Positions 16,662-26,662 are shown, counted from the stretch's first letter. The stretch: DNA of 64,000 bases from Algoriphagus hitonicola (GCF_900113375.1 NZ_FOPC01000005.1:124001-188000), one strand, 5' to 3'. Notes: generated by a model not told the origin, from the sequence alone. Numbers and translations: made by a program.

Positions 16662-17204
16662 ATGGCTCAACCATATGTAGGACAAATTAGTATTTTTGCA
16701 GGAAATTTCGCCCCTGCGGGGTGGATGTTTTGTGAAGGACAATTATTGCCTATTTCTGAAAATGAAACCTTATTTCAACTCATAGGAACAACCTATGGTG
16801 GTGATGGGCAATCAACATTTGCACTTCCTGACCTTAGAGGTAGAACACCTATTCACCAAGGGAATGGTTTTATATTGGCTGAAACAGGAGGGGCAGAAGA
16901 AATCAGCCTAAACGTCAATCAAATTCCCCAACACGCTCATACTTTGAAAGGATCCAGTGTGGTAGCATTAGGATCGAATGCAGGTAATTCTTCTGATCCA
17001 GTAGGGAAATATCCTGCCATATCACCAGGAGTAAATCTCTATAGTAAATCGGCTAGGGAAAACGTGAATATGGCTAATCAGGGATTGGCTAATTCTTCTA
17101 TTCTGACTCCTACAGGTGGCAGTCAGCCACATTCTAACTTTCAACCATACCTGGGACTAAACTTTATCATAAGCTTATTCGGTATTTTTCCTTCTCCTAC
17201 CTAA
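16662..17204 (+). CDS. Tail-collar domain protein 3 (MdpB-like)
   Basis: 180 residues from ATG 16662 (MAQPYVGQISIFAGNFAPAGW), 5 bases after gene 2; the in-frame start at 16617 lies inside gene 2 and is rejected. Conserved core: WMFCEGQLLPISENETLFQLIGTTYGGDG, FALPDLRGRTPIH, NQIPQHAHTL, with GGSQPHSNFQPYLGLNFIISLFGIFPS at the end. The C-terminus replaces the Y-C-I-A-L-Q of its sisters by F-I-I-S-L-F. No export signal is present. The stop codon is directly followed by the ATG of the binding-fold gene. Confidence 0.85.
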   Translation: MAQPYVGQISIFAGNFAPAGWMFCEGQLLPISENETLFQLIGTTYGGDGQSTFALPDLRGRTPIHQGNGFILAETGGAEEISLNVNQIPQHAHTLKGSSVVALGSNAGNSSDPVGKYPAISPGVNLYSKSARENVNMANQGLANSSILTPTGGSQPHSNFQPYLGLNFIISLFGIFPSPT

Positions 17205-18344
17205 ATGAAAAATATTGGCCTCTTACTTCCCAAATCCAGCACGCATCCAGACATTGGATATGATTTCTTTTTTGGGCTAAAAGCATTTTTTTCCTTTCAG
17301 ACTGATAGCAACCCCGTTTTTCATACTGCAAATATCGGGTTTGGGATTGATGATGACCTGCTTTATTCGGAAACAGAGAGGATGTTTTTGGAGAAAAATG
17401 CAGATGTGTTAGTAGTTTTTGCTGATCACCCTAAAGTAGATAAAATCTTCCCTCTGGCGGCGCAGTTTGGTCGGACTATTATAGTATTAAATTCAGGAGC
17501 AAAATATCCTGTTGACTGGCAAGCGCCTGACTTTGTCCTGTTTCTTACTTTGGGAGAAATGTTATCCGCGAAATTAGCGGCTAAAAAGAGCATTAACCTA
17601 ACTGGAATTATCGAAGGAATTAACACAACCAATTTTTATGATGGCGGATATGGGATAGGAGACGGATTTTATCTAGGACAAGAAAGTGCAGGAGGAAAAG
17701 TTGTCTTTAATTTTATAGGCAAGCATTTAGAAGCTGATTTTGATCCACAGCCATTAGTAGACTATCTGTCTGAAAATCAAGGAAAATTTTTGATTTTTTC
17801 AATTTACACAGGAAAAATATTACCCCTATTTCTTAAAGCCATAAAAGGGTTTGGCTCAAAAGTAACTTTGGTTTGCAGTCAGGCAATGATCCAAGAAATA
17901 GTTGCTAAGGAACATCTCCAAGGAATGTCTTTACCGGAGATTTTTGCCTTTAGTTCACTGAATCCAGAATGGAAAAATCAAGGATTTCAGCCCATCAATG
18001 AATACATCAAAAACGAAGTTAAGCGGGATGTTTCTCCTTTCTCCTACTTAGGTTGGGATGCTGGAGAAGTGATAATGCGGCTTTCTTCTAAAATAAATTA
18101 TACCTGGCCTGAGAAAGTAAAGCAGCTTGAAGATAAAACGATAAAAGGTAGTAGAGGAAATTTAAAATTTCATTCGAAAACCGGACATTTTATCGGGGAT
18201 CAATATCAGGTCAGATTGCGCGATCGAAAATTAGAAGTTTCAAAGATTGAGCTAAATGAGGTTTTTGAGGAATGGGAGAAATTTATAGAAACCCGTTCTC
18301 AACCCCCGCAAGTAGGTTGGTTTAATACCTATTTGTGTTCCTAA
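17205..18344 (+). CDS. Type 1 periplasmic-binding-fold protein without signal peptide
   Basis: 379 residues. The first residues MKNIGLLLPKSSTHPDIGYDFFFGLK are already the first strand and helix of a type 1 periplasmic-binding fold (LivJ-like), so there is no signal peptide and the protein should stay in the cytoplasm or leave by another route. Further landmarks are NADVLVVFADHPKVDKIFPL, RTIIVLNSGA and INTTNFYDGGYGIGDGF. ABC-transporter binding proteins of this fold are normally exported and sit by permease genes; none are here. It starts right after the third tail-collar gene and ends 75 bases before the giant secreted protein. A ligand-sensing or scaffold role is possible; function unknown. 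Confidence 0.7.
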   Translation: MKNIGLLLPKSSTHPDIGYDFFFGLKAFFSFQTDSNPVFHTANIGFGIDDDLLYSETERMFLEKNADVLVVFADHPKVDKIFPLAAQFGRTIIVLNSGAKYPVDWQAPDFVLFLTLGEMLSAKLAAKKSINLTGIIEGINTTNFYDGGYGIGDGFYLGQESAGGKVVFNFIGKHLEADFDPQPLVDYLSENQGKFLIFSIYTGKILPLFLKAIKGFGSKVTLVCSQAMIQEIVAKEHLQGMSLPEIFAFSSLNPEWKNQGFQPINEYIKNEVKRDVSPFSYLGWDAGEVIMRLSSKINYTWPEKVKQLEDKTIKGSRGNLKFHSKTGHFIGDQYQVRLRDRKLEVSKIELNEVFEEWEKFIETRSQPPQVGWFNTYLCS

Positions 18345-18419
18345 CAAAGTGAATTTTAAAGCCTGGCCTTTGAAATTATCTAGCTATAGAGGTGATTTTA
18401 AGGTCTTTTGCCATACGAT

Positions 18420-21400
18420 ATGAAAAATTTGTACAAAAGTCTGGGAGTTTTTCTTACTATCTTCATTCTTGGAGTTAGTCCCTTACATGCCCAATGTATT
18501 CTGTTTCCTGGGAATCTGGTTTTTACCGGAGTCAATTTGGATGACGATGGACCAGATGGATCTAATCAAAATGATCGATTTAGCTTTGTTTTGCTTCAGG
18601 ATGTAAGTGAAGGGCTTGAAATTCATTTTACTGATTTGGGTTGGACTACAGCCAATTCTTTTCAGGCTTCAGATCGAGCCTTGACAGATGGGGTAATCAA
18701 GTGGACTGTGCCAACCGGTGGAGTTGAATCCGGGACTCAGATTACAATTGATGCCAAATATAACCTTGCTGCTTCTCTAGGAACTGTAACTGGAGTCACA
18801 GCTACCGGAAATGATTCAGGTATTTTCATGGATCTTGGGCTTTCTGGCGACCAGCTTTTTGCATTTACAGGTAGTACCGCCACACCCTCTTTAATTGCGG
18901 GTGTTAATTTGAATCAAAGTTGGACTAGCCTTCAGCCAGACAAACTCACCTCTTCAGAATCAAGCCTTCCAGGAGCCATAAATGTTGCAAATGCTCAAAA
19001 TTTGAGTTTGGTAAGTGGCTTCCAAAATGGATTTAGCAATGCTGTCATTTCTGGAAGCAGCTTTAGTGGACTTTTTTCTGATATAGTTTCCACGTTTAAT
19101 GTATCATCCAATTGGAGTTTTGATGAAACATACTTACCCGATGCAGTCCCTTCTGAATTTTCGTTGCCAAAATCCCTGACTTTTACAGTCACTCCTTTTA
19201 ATTTCCTTAATGATCCTAAAGGAACTGCTACTATAACTTATGGTGACAACACACAGTTTGAAGTTACCAAAGTGGACACGAGAAATATCACTTCCTACCA
19301 ATGGCAATTAAGCACAAATGAAGGAGTTGATTATTCGGACTTGAGCAATGCTGGGATTTACTCAGGAACTACCACATCAACTTTAGTAATCACTAAGCCG
19401 CCAGTTTCCAATACCAACTACCGCTATCGCGCAATAGCAATCGATGCTTGTGGAAATGAGGCTATTTCTAATCAAGCAACACTTAGCGTAAATCCAAAAT
19501 CATTAACGGTTAACTTGATAGGAACAATCGAAAAGGAAAGAGACGGAAATACACAAGCTGCCGTAGCAAATGAAAATTTGGAGCTGACAGGTCTGCTTAG
19601 TGGAGATGATGTGGCGGTAGTCAATCCGGGAGCAGGCACTTATGCTTCTGCATTACCGGGTACAAACATTTTAGTAACCGTAACTGGTCTTTCAATCTCA
19701 GGAGCTGATGTGGAGAATTATTCCCTTGTTTCTACTTCTACATCAGCCAATATTGGAACTATAGTCGATACTACTCCTCCTGCTGGATATTCTGTTGCTA
19801 TTGACCAAGACCCAATCAATGAATTGAATGACACTGATATTAGCTTTACACTATCAGGTGCTGAGCTTGATGCAAGTTATACATATACCTTTATCAGTAC
19901 TGGGGGAGGTACAGCAGTAAGCAGTACAGGCTCTATTACTTCTGCAACACAGCAGATTACCGGAATAGATCTAAGTGGATTAGGAAATGGAACGGTGACA
20001 ATTTCAGTTACTCTTTCTGATCCTAGTGATAACGAAGGTGAAGCCGTCACGGATACTTCTGTTAAGGCAACTAATTTTCCTCCGGTAGCTATTCCGCCTA
20101 CAGCGCCAACAGTTCAGGAGGATGATGTTAATGTGACATTGTCAGATGACTTTGCAGTAGCAGATTCTAACGGAGATAATCAAACCCTGACGCTGACAAT
20201 TACAGGTGGAACATTGACTTTGGGGACTGCCAACATAACTTTTGGTGGAGATGGAAATGGATCAGCAAGCTTTACAGCAGCCGGAACATTGGCTGATATA
20301 AATTCAGCTTTGGCAGGTGCTACCTTTACCCCAACGGCAGATTTAAATGGCAGTGACGCTGGAACGATTTCTTTTATAAGCAATGACGGGAAAGCTAATT
20401 CCAATACAGCTTCTGTCAGCTTTGATATCACCGCTGTAAATGATGCCCCTGTAAATACAGTTCCTGGGTCACAGAACGTAGATCAAAATAGTACCCTTTT
20501 ATTTAATGCTGCCAATAGCAATCAAATTTCAATTTCGGATATTGATTTGGGTGCAAATGATATCGATGTTTCACTCACAGCGACCAATGGAAGAATTTCT
20601 TTGTCTGCAACCACAGAACTAATATTCACAGAAGGAACAGGGACCAATGATGGAACTTTAAGATTTTCAGGCAGTCTGGTAAATGTCAATAACGCCTTAG
20701 ATGGACTCACTTTCAATCCCACTGCAGGCTATAATGGTCCCGCAAGTTTAGAAATAATCAGTAACGACCAAGGATCAACTGGATCAGGAGGAGCTCAGAC
20801 AGATACAGATTTGATTTCCATTACAGTCAATTCCATCAATCCAGTGGTAACTTCTGTAAATTCAAACTATTCAGATGGAGCATACAAAATTGGGGATGAT
20901 CTTACGATCTCAGTGAATTTCAGTGAAATTGTAACTGTAACAAATGGGACTCCACAATTGACTCTGGAAACAGGAACCACAGATCGGGTAGCAAGTTATT
21001 TGACAGGCAGTAATACAAAGACTTTAGAATTCATATATACCGTACAAGAAGGTGATTTTACAAGCGATCTAGACTACTTCAGTAATACAGCCTTAGCCTC
21101 AAATGGATCGGAGATTAAAGGCCCGACCTCATTGGATGCCACCTTAACCTTGCCCGAACCAGGAGCCACCAATTCCCTTTCAGCAAATAAAGACATCATC
21201 ATCGACGGGGTAATTCCAACAGTTACTTCGGTTTCTGTACCGTCAGATGATATTTACGTGGCAGGGGAAACGCTGGACTTTACGGTTAACTTCTCAGAAG
21301 CAGTAGTGGTTACGGGTACACCACAGATCAGCTTGACTATAGGTTCAGAAACCCAGCAGGCCAGTTATGTGTCAGGCTCAGGTACTAGTGCACTGGTATT

Positions 21401-24400
21401 CAGTTATGCAATTGCAATGGGGGATTTGGACTCGGATGGGATCACTTTAGCTGGCAGTATTTCCCTAAACGAAGGAACCCTCCGTGATGCAGCAGGCAAC
21501 GATGCCAATCTTACCCTTAATGGAGTAGGGGATACGGATCAAGTATTGGTAGATGCATTAGCGCCTACCGTAATAAGTTTGGTTATAGACGACACTTCTC
21601 TTACAAGTGGAGAATCAAGCCTTGTTACTATCACTTTCAGCGAAGCGATAGCAGGATTGACTTTGGCTGATTTTACAGTGGCCAATGGTAGCCTTTCAGG
21701 TTTAAGTTCATCGGATGGTGGGGTTACCTGGACAGCAACTTTTACTCCAAGCGATGGTATAGAAGATGAAACCAATATAATTACACTTGCCAATTCAGGA
21801 TTTGCAGACCTGGCTGGAAATACAGGAACAGGTACCACAGATTCCAACAATTATTCGATTGATACCCAGCGTCCGGCCGCAACAATAGTGGTTGCAGATA
21901 CGCAGTTGACAATTGGAGAAACAAGTCCTGTCACGATTACTTTCACGGAAGCTATATCAGGATTAGCAATTGGTGATTTTACCGTTCAAAATGGTAGCAT
22001 ATCGGGTTTGAGTACTTCTGATGGAGGAATTACCTGGACGGCAACATTGACGCCGAGCACCGGTGTTGAAGATGCCACCAATGTGATAACGCTGGATAAT
22101 ACTGGCTATGTTGATCAGGGAGGAAATGTTGGAACAGGAGTTTCCAATTCCAATAATTATTATATAGATACCCAAAAACCATCGGGCTATTCAGTTTCCA
22201 TAATTCCTGACAGAATTAATGGAGTAAATCAAAATAACTTTAGTTTCAACTTGATTGATGGAGAAATTGGTTCGGATTATTCTTATTTGATCAACAGTAG
22301 CGGGGGAGGAACCCTAGTAACTGGAAATGGCACAGTAAGCTCCGCCAATCAATTAATAGATGGTATAAATGTCTCAGGACTAGCCGATGGTCAACTTACC
22401 CTTACGTTGACCCTCACTGATCCTGCGGGCAATGAAGGAGAAAGTGTAACCGATACGGTTGAGAAACTCTTACCTGCAAAATTGACCATACGCTCCGTTC
22501 AAAACGGAGATGAAGTTGGGGTTGACGGTCAATTTGAAATAGTCACTGACAATACCTTTGCTGCAAACACAGGCCTAACCCTTGAAATTGGAGGAACCGC
22601 AACTCCAGGAGTTGATTTCGAGCCAATAGGCCTTGCACTTGTTTTCCCAGGAAATACTAATTCGATCTGGGTCCCAGTAGAAGTGATAGATGATATAGAT
22701 GTAGAAGGCGATGAAACAGTCAGTATCCAACTGATAAGCACCGACAATTCCTTGGTCACCATTGGAAATCCTAGCGAAGCTACCCTGACAATTGCAGACA
22801 ATGATGTGCCAAGGCAATTGACGATCACCCCAGATTTCAACCAGCAGAAAGTATATGGGGATGACGATCCGACGACCTTTAGTTACACCGCCAGCGGATT
22901 TGATTCCGGTGATGATAAAACCATCATCCAAGGGTCACTTACCCGAGAGTCTGGAGAGGATGCAGGCACTTATTCCTTTACATTAGGAAACCTGAATGCA
23001 GGACCGAATTATGAATTAGTGCTCAATCCGGAAGTCTTTACCATCACGCCGGCACCGTTAACGATCACCGTAGACGCGGGTCAAAGCAAGGTCTATGGTG
23101 ATGTCGACCCAACCTTCACCTACTCTGCTTCCGGTTTTGAAAACGGAGATGATGAAAGCATCCTAAGCGGAACCTTGACAAGAGCAACCGGAGAGAACAT
23201 AGGAAACTATGCGATCACCTTAAATAACTTAAGCTCAGGAGATAACTATACGATAGATTATAAAGGAGCTGACTTTGAGATTACCCCTGCTACCCTGACT
23301 ATCACCGCAGACGCAGGTCAAAACAAGGTCTATGGCAATGCCGACCCAACTTTCACTTACACGGCTTCAGGATTTGAAAATGGAGACAATGAAAGTATTC
23401 TGACAGGAACCTTGGCAAGAGCAGCCGGGGAAAATGTAGGAACTTATGCGTTAAACTTGGGCACTATAGCCGCAGGGGGTAACTATACGATAGATTATAC
23501 AGGAGCAGACTTTGAGATTACTCCTGCCTCCTTGATTATTACCGCAGATGCAGGTCAATACAAGGTCTATGGAGAAGCTGACCCAAGCCTAACTTACACA
23601 GCTTCTGGATTTGAAAACGGAGATGACGAAAGTATCCTGTCAGGAACATTGATAAGAGCAGCAGGAGAGAACATAGGAATCTATGCAATCACCCAGGGTA
23701 GTCTGAATGCAGGAGACAACTACACGATTGATTACACCGGAGCGGATTTTGAGATCACTGCGAAAACGCTGATGGTCACCACGGACGCAGGTCAAAACAA
23801 GGTCTATGGCGATTCAGACCCAACCTTCACTTTCAAGGTTACCGGTTTTGAAGGAGGTGATGATGAAAGTATCCTGACAGGAGCCTTGGTCAGAGAGACC
23901 GGAGAGAATGTGGGCAATTACCCAATCAACTTGGGGAGCCTAGATGCAGGGAGCAATTACATGATTATCTTTACAGGTGCGGATTTTGAGATCACTCCTG
24001 CCACCCTGACGATCACCGCAGACGAAGGGCAAAATAAGGTCTATGGAGAAGCTGACCCAAGCTTAACTTACACGGCTTCCGGATTTGAAAACGGAGATGA
24101 CGAAAGTATCCTGACTGGAACATTGGCAAGAACAGCCGGAGAGAATGTAGGAACATATGCGATCAACTTGGGCACGGTAGGCGCAGGGGGTAACTATACG
24201 ATAGATTATAAAGGATCGGACTTTGAGATTACTCCTGCTAACCTCACTATCACCGCAGATGCAGGTCAAAACAAGGTCTATGGCGATGCCGACCCAATCT
24301 TCACTTACTCGGTTAGCGGTTTTGAAAACGGAGACGATGAAAGCATCCTTTCAGGAATTTTGGGAAGAGTAGCAGGAGAGAATGTAGGAACCTATGCTAT

Positions 24401-26474
24401 CAATCAGGGGAGTCTAAGTGCTGGAGGTAACTACTCGATCACCTATAATGGAGCGGACTTTGAGATTACTCCTGCTACCCTGACTATCACCGTAGACGCA
24501 AGTCAAAGCAAAATCTATGGCGATGCCGACCCAATCTTCACTTACACTGCTAGCGGTTTTGAAAGAGGGGATGATGAAAGCATCCTGACAGGAGCCTTGG
24601 CCAGAGAGACGGGAGAGAATGTGGGCAATTACCCAATCAGTTTGGGCAGCCTGAGTGCAGGAGACAATTATTCGATCGACTTCACTGGAGCTGACTTTGC
24701 CATCACAGAAGCCACGCTGACAATCACAGTTGATGCGAATCAAAGCAAGGTGTACGGCGAGGCAGACCCTACCTTAATCTACACAGCTACCGGTTTTGCA
24801 TATGGCGATGATGAAAGCATCCTGACAGGAACTTTGGCAAGAGCATCTGGTGAGAATGTGGGTGATTATCCGATCAACCTGGGTACGGTCAGCGCTGGCG
24901 ATAACTATACGATCAACTTTGTAGAAGCGGACTTTACTATAGCCAAGAAAGGCCTGACCATCACAGCAGACGACAAGCAGAAAACTTACGGCGAAGCCAA
25001 TCCAACCGTGACCTTCACTTATGACGGTTTGGTCAATGGAGACACGGAAGTGGAAACAGAGCCAAGCATCACAACGACTGCTACAGCTGGTTCAAACGTG
25101 GGAACTTATCCAATCACCTTAAGCGGAGGAGTGGATCAGAACTATGCAATCACCCTGGTAAACGGAACGCTGACCATTGGTAGAAAGGACTTGACCATCA
25201 CAGCTGATGACAAGCAGAAAACCTACGGCGAAGCCAATCCAACCCTGACTTTCACTTATGACGGTCTGGTCAATGGTGATATGGAAGTGGAAACAGAGCC
25301 AAACATCGCTACTACAGCGATAGCAAATTCAAACGTGGGTACCTATCCAATTACCCTGACAGGTGGAGAAGATCAGAACTATGCAATCACGCTAGTTGAG
25401 GGAACATTGACCATTTTACCGGCAGAGCTAGAGATCATGGTAGAAGACATGCAGAAGATCTTTGGAAGGGAAGATCCGGTGTTTATTTATACCATAAGTG
25501 GCCTAAAGGCAGGTGATGGTGAAACAGTGGTGACTGGTGAACTGGTTAGAGAGATCGGAGAAGAAGTAGGCTTTTATGAGATCCAGCAGGGCAGCCTGGA
25601 TGCAGGGGCTAACTATACGATAGTTTATACAGCAGCCGAACTGGAGATTATTCCTGCTGTGCTGTTGATGATCAACAACCCGGAAATTATCCAGACCCAG
25701 TGGTCTGTCATGCCGGAACTTCCGGAGACCCTGACTATCCTCACCGCAGACGGACAGGAAGTGGAGATCCGGGTCATCTGGGATGACAGCACTTTGGACC
25801 TTTTCAGCAGGGGGATTTACACCCTGTTTGGTGCCTTGCAGCTGCCGGAGGGTATCTTGAACGAATCGGATGAAAAGGCGGTGCTTCAGGTGGAAGTGTT
25901 GGCCAAACCGGCACCGACAGACATAACCCTGAACAACGATAGCTTTGATCCGAGTCCGACGGTCTTTTTCCAGGAGGTTGGAGCCTTTACGGTTGTCGAC
26001 CCGATAGATGACATCCACATCATCGAACTGGTACCTGGAGCGGAGGATAACGAATACTTTGAGATCATAGACGGCATTCTGTTCTGGAGCAGCGCGGATG
26101 AGGCTGCAGGCCGCACCGAATTTACGGTATTGGTTCGGGTAACCGACAGAGACGGCAATGTACTGGAGAAAGCCTTCCTGGTCACGCGAACCAGAATCAA
26201 TCTAGAGAATCTGGAAGTGTACAACACCTTTACTCCAAACGGAGACGGGGTTAATGACACCTGGGGACTTCCTCAGCTGCGCTACTATCAGGGTGTGAGA
26301 CTACAGGTGTTTGACCTAAGCGGGGAGCGGATCTTCTACTCAGAGGATGCGGATGTAAGATGGGACGGAACTTATCAAGGCAATGAAATGCCAACGGGCG
26401 CTTACTCATGGGTGATAGAAGTGATCGAGACAGGGGAGAAGCGGATGGGCGTGTTGAACCTGATCAGGGAATAG
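18420..26474 (+). CDS. Giant secreted multi-domain protein with MBG repeats and CHU_C type IX sorting domain
   Basis: 2,684 residues from ATG 18420 (signal peptide MKNLYKSLGVFLTIFILGVS...HAQ); TTG 18408 is in frame but less likely. Order of domains: a strand-rich N-terminal domain (VFTGVNLDDDGPDGSNQNDRF); an Ig-like segment; a cadherin-like repeat (near 20,090-20,450, ending SFDITAVNDAP); Big-type Ig repeats around 21,200-22,150 (LTLADFTVANGS, SSDGGVTWTATFTPS); a Calx-beta-like unit (DDIDVEGDETVSIQL); twelve MBG repeats; a cadherin-like unit; and the CHU_C gliding-type domain (NTFTPNGDGVNDTW ... PTGAYSW) that sends proteins through type IX secretion. It is probably a surface adhesin or filament. 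The 3' third is visibly richer in G+C than the 5' half. Confidence 0.88.
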   Translation: MKNLYKSLGVFLTIFILGVSPLHAQCILFPGNLVFTGVNLDDDGPDGSNQNDRFSFVLLQDVSEGLEIHFTDLGWTTANSFQASDRALTDGVIKWTVPTGGVESGTQITIDAKYNLAASLGTVTGVTATGNDSGIFMDLGLSGDQLFAFTGSTATPSLIAGVNLNQSWTSLQPDKLTSSESSLPGAINVANAQNLSLVSGFQNGFSNAVISGSSFSGLFSDIVSTFNVSSNWSFDETYLPDAVPSEFSLPKSLTFTVTPFNFLNDPKGTATITYGDNTQFEVTKVDTRNITSYQWQLSTNEGVDYSDLSNAGIYSGTTTSTLVITKPPVSNTNYRYRAIAIDACGNEAISNQATLSVNPKSLTVNLIGTIEKERDGNTQAAVANENLELTGLLSGDDVAVVNPGAGTYASALPGTNILVTVTGLSISGADVENYSLVSTSTSANIGTIVDTTPPAGYSVAIDQDPINELNDTDISFTLSGAELDASYTYTFISTGGGTAVSSTGSITSATQQITGIDLSGLGNGTVTISVTLSDPSDNEGEAVTDTSVKATNFPPVAIPPTAPTVQEDDVNVTLSDDFAVADSNGDNQTLTLTITGGTLTLGTANITFGGDGNGSASFTAAGTLADINSALAGATFTPTADLNGSDAGTISFISNDGKANSNTASVSFDITAVNDAPVNTVPGSQNVDQNSTLLFNAANSNQISISDIDLGANDIDVSLTATNGRISLSATTELIFTEGTGTNDGTLRFSGSLVNVNNALDGLTFNPTAGYNGPASLEIISNDQGSTGSGGAQTDTDLISITVNSINPVVTSVNSNYSDGAYKIGDDLTISVNFSEIVTVTNGTPQLTLETGTTDRVASYLTGSNTKTLEFIYTVQEGDFTSDLDYFSNTALASNGSEIKGPTSLDATLTLPEPGATNSLSANKDIIIDGVIPTVTSVSVPSDDIYVAGETLDFTVNFSEAVVVTGTPQISLTIGSETQQASYVSGSGTSALVFSYAIAMGDLDSDGITLAGSISLNEGTLRDAAGNDANLTLNGVGDTDQVLVDALAPTVISLVIDDTSLTSGESSLVTITFSEAIAGLTLADFTVANGSLSGLSSSDGGVTWTATFTPSDGIEDETNIITLANSGFADLAGNTGTGTTDSNNYSIDTQRPAATIVVADTQLTIGETSPVTITFTEAISGLAIGDFTVQNGSISGLSTSDGGITWTATLTPSTGVEDATNVITLDNTGYVDQGGNVGTGVSNSNNYYIDTQKPSGYSVSIIPDRINGVNQNNFSFNLIDGEIGSDYSYLINSSGGGTLVTGNGTVSSANQLIDGINVSGLADGQLTLTLTLTDPAGNEGESVTDTVEKLLPAKLTIRSVQNGDEVGVDGQFEIVTDNTFAANTGLTLEIGGTATPGVDFEPIGLALVFPGNTNSIWVPVEVIDDIDVEGDETVSIQLISTDNSLVTIGNPSEATLTIADNDVPRQLTITPDFNQQKVYGDDDPTTFSYTASGFDSGDDKTIIQGSLTRESGEDAGTYSFTLGNLNAGPNYELVLNPEVFTITPAPLTITVDAGQSKVYGDVDPTFTYSASGFENGDDESILSGTLTRATGENIGNYAITLNNLSSGDNYTIDYKGADFEITPATLTITADAGQNKVYGNADPTFTYTASGFENGDNESILTGTLARAAGENVGTYALNLGTIAAGGNYTIDYTGADFEITPASLIITADAGQYKVYGEADPSLTYTASGFENGDDESILSGTLIRAAGENIGIYAITQGSLNAGDNYTIDYTGADFEITAKTLMVTTDAGQNKVYGDSDPTFTFKVTGFEGGDDESILTGALVRETGENVGNYPINLGSLDAGSNYMIIFTGADFEITPATLTITADEGQNKVYGEADPSLTYTASGFENGDDESILTGTLARTAGENVGTYAINLGTVGAGGNYTIDYKGSDFEITPANLTITADAGQNKVYGDADPIFTYSVSGFENGDDESILSGILGRVAGENVGTYAINQGSLSAGGNYSITYNGADFEITPATLTITVDASQSKIYGDADPIFTYTASGFERGDDESILTGALARETGENVGNYPISLGSLSAGDNYSIDFTGADFAITEATLTITVDANQSKVYGEADPTLIYTATGFAYGDDESILTGTLARASGENVGDYPINLGTVSAGDNYTINFVEADFTIAKKGLTITADDKQKTYGEANPTVTFTYDGLVNGDTEVETEPSITTTATAGSNVGTYPITLSGGVDQNYAITLVNGTLTIGRKDLTITADDKQKTYGEANPTLTFTYDGLVNGDMEVETEPNIATTAIANSNVGTYPITLTGGEDQNYAITLVEGTLTILPAELEIMVEDMQKIFGREDPVFIYTISGLKAGDGETVVTGELVREIGEEVGFYEIQQGSLDAGANYTIVYTAAELEIIPAVLLMINNPEIIQTQWSVMPELPETLTILTADGQEVEIRVIWDDSTLDLFSRGIYTLFGALQLPEGILNESDEKAVLQVEVLAKPAPTDITLNNDSFDPSPTVFFQEVGAFTVVDPIDDIHIIELVPGAEDNEYFEIIDGILFWSSADEAAGRTEFTVLVRVTDRDGNVLEKAFLVTRTRINLENLEVYNTFTPNGDGVNDTWGLPQLRYYQGVRLQVFDLSGERIFYSEDADVRWDGTYQGNEMPTGAYSWVIEVIETGEKRMGVLNLIRE
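22818..25664 (+). repeat. Twelve tandem MBG repeats inside the giant gene
   Basis: Units of about 79 codons (237-240 bases), each beginning LTITxDxxQxKxYGxxDP and ending in a DFEIT-like strand. Units 2-9 are close to each other even at DNA level (phrases such as GCAGGTCAAAACAAGGTCTA recur). Units 10 and 11 form a second subtype (LTITADDKQKTYGEANP) and are near-copies of each other. Units 1 and 12 are the most diverged, as expected for array ends. Such arrays expand and shrink by recombination. This is coding repeat, not CRISPR. Confidence 0.85.
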
Positions 26475-26660
26475 GAGGGGAAGGATGAAGTCTGAAGTGA
26501 GAAGGATTAAAGTCAGGAAGACCATAGACGGAAGGAGATTGAAGTGAGAAGTTTGAAAGATCTGTAACCTGCTTTCTACAGGTAAGTCCGAAATCGTAAA
26601 TCAGAAGGCAGTTTGCAGTGAGAATAGAATAGAAATTAGAGACAAGAAAAACAGAGAAAC
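26475..26660. repeat. AG-rich spacer repeats between giant gene and porP
   Basis: The gap is filled by purine-rich phrases such as GAAGTCTGAAGTGAGAAGG and GATTGAAGTGAGAAG, which resemble the GAAGAC/GGAGAC repeats found elsewhere in the window (51.7, 52.3 and 53.0 kb). They look like members of one dispersed intergenic repeat family; no frame or terminator is evident. Confidence 0.5.
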
Positions 26661-26662
26661 AG

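Noticed and set aside
15546..18344. Prophage or contractile injection system
   Set aside because: No sheath, tube, baseplate, spike, terminase or capsid gene is found; only collar-domain proteins are present.
22818..25664. Regular repeats considered as CRISPR or satellite DNA
   Set aside because: Units of about 237 bases keep one reading frame and encode MBG domains.
25503..26018. 171-codon minus-strand frame opposite the MBG/CHU_C region
   Set aside because: Shadow of the repeat-rich coding strand; the plus-strand domains explain the sequence.
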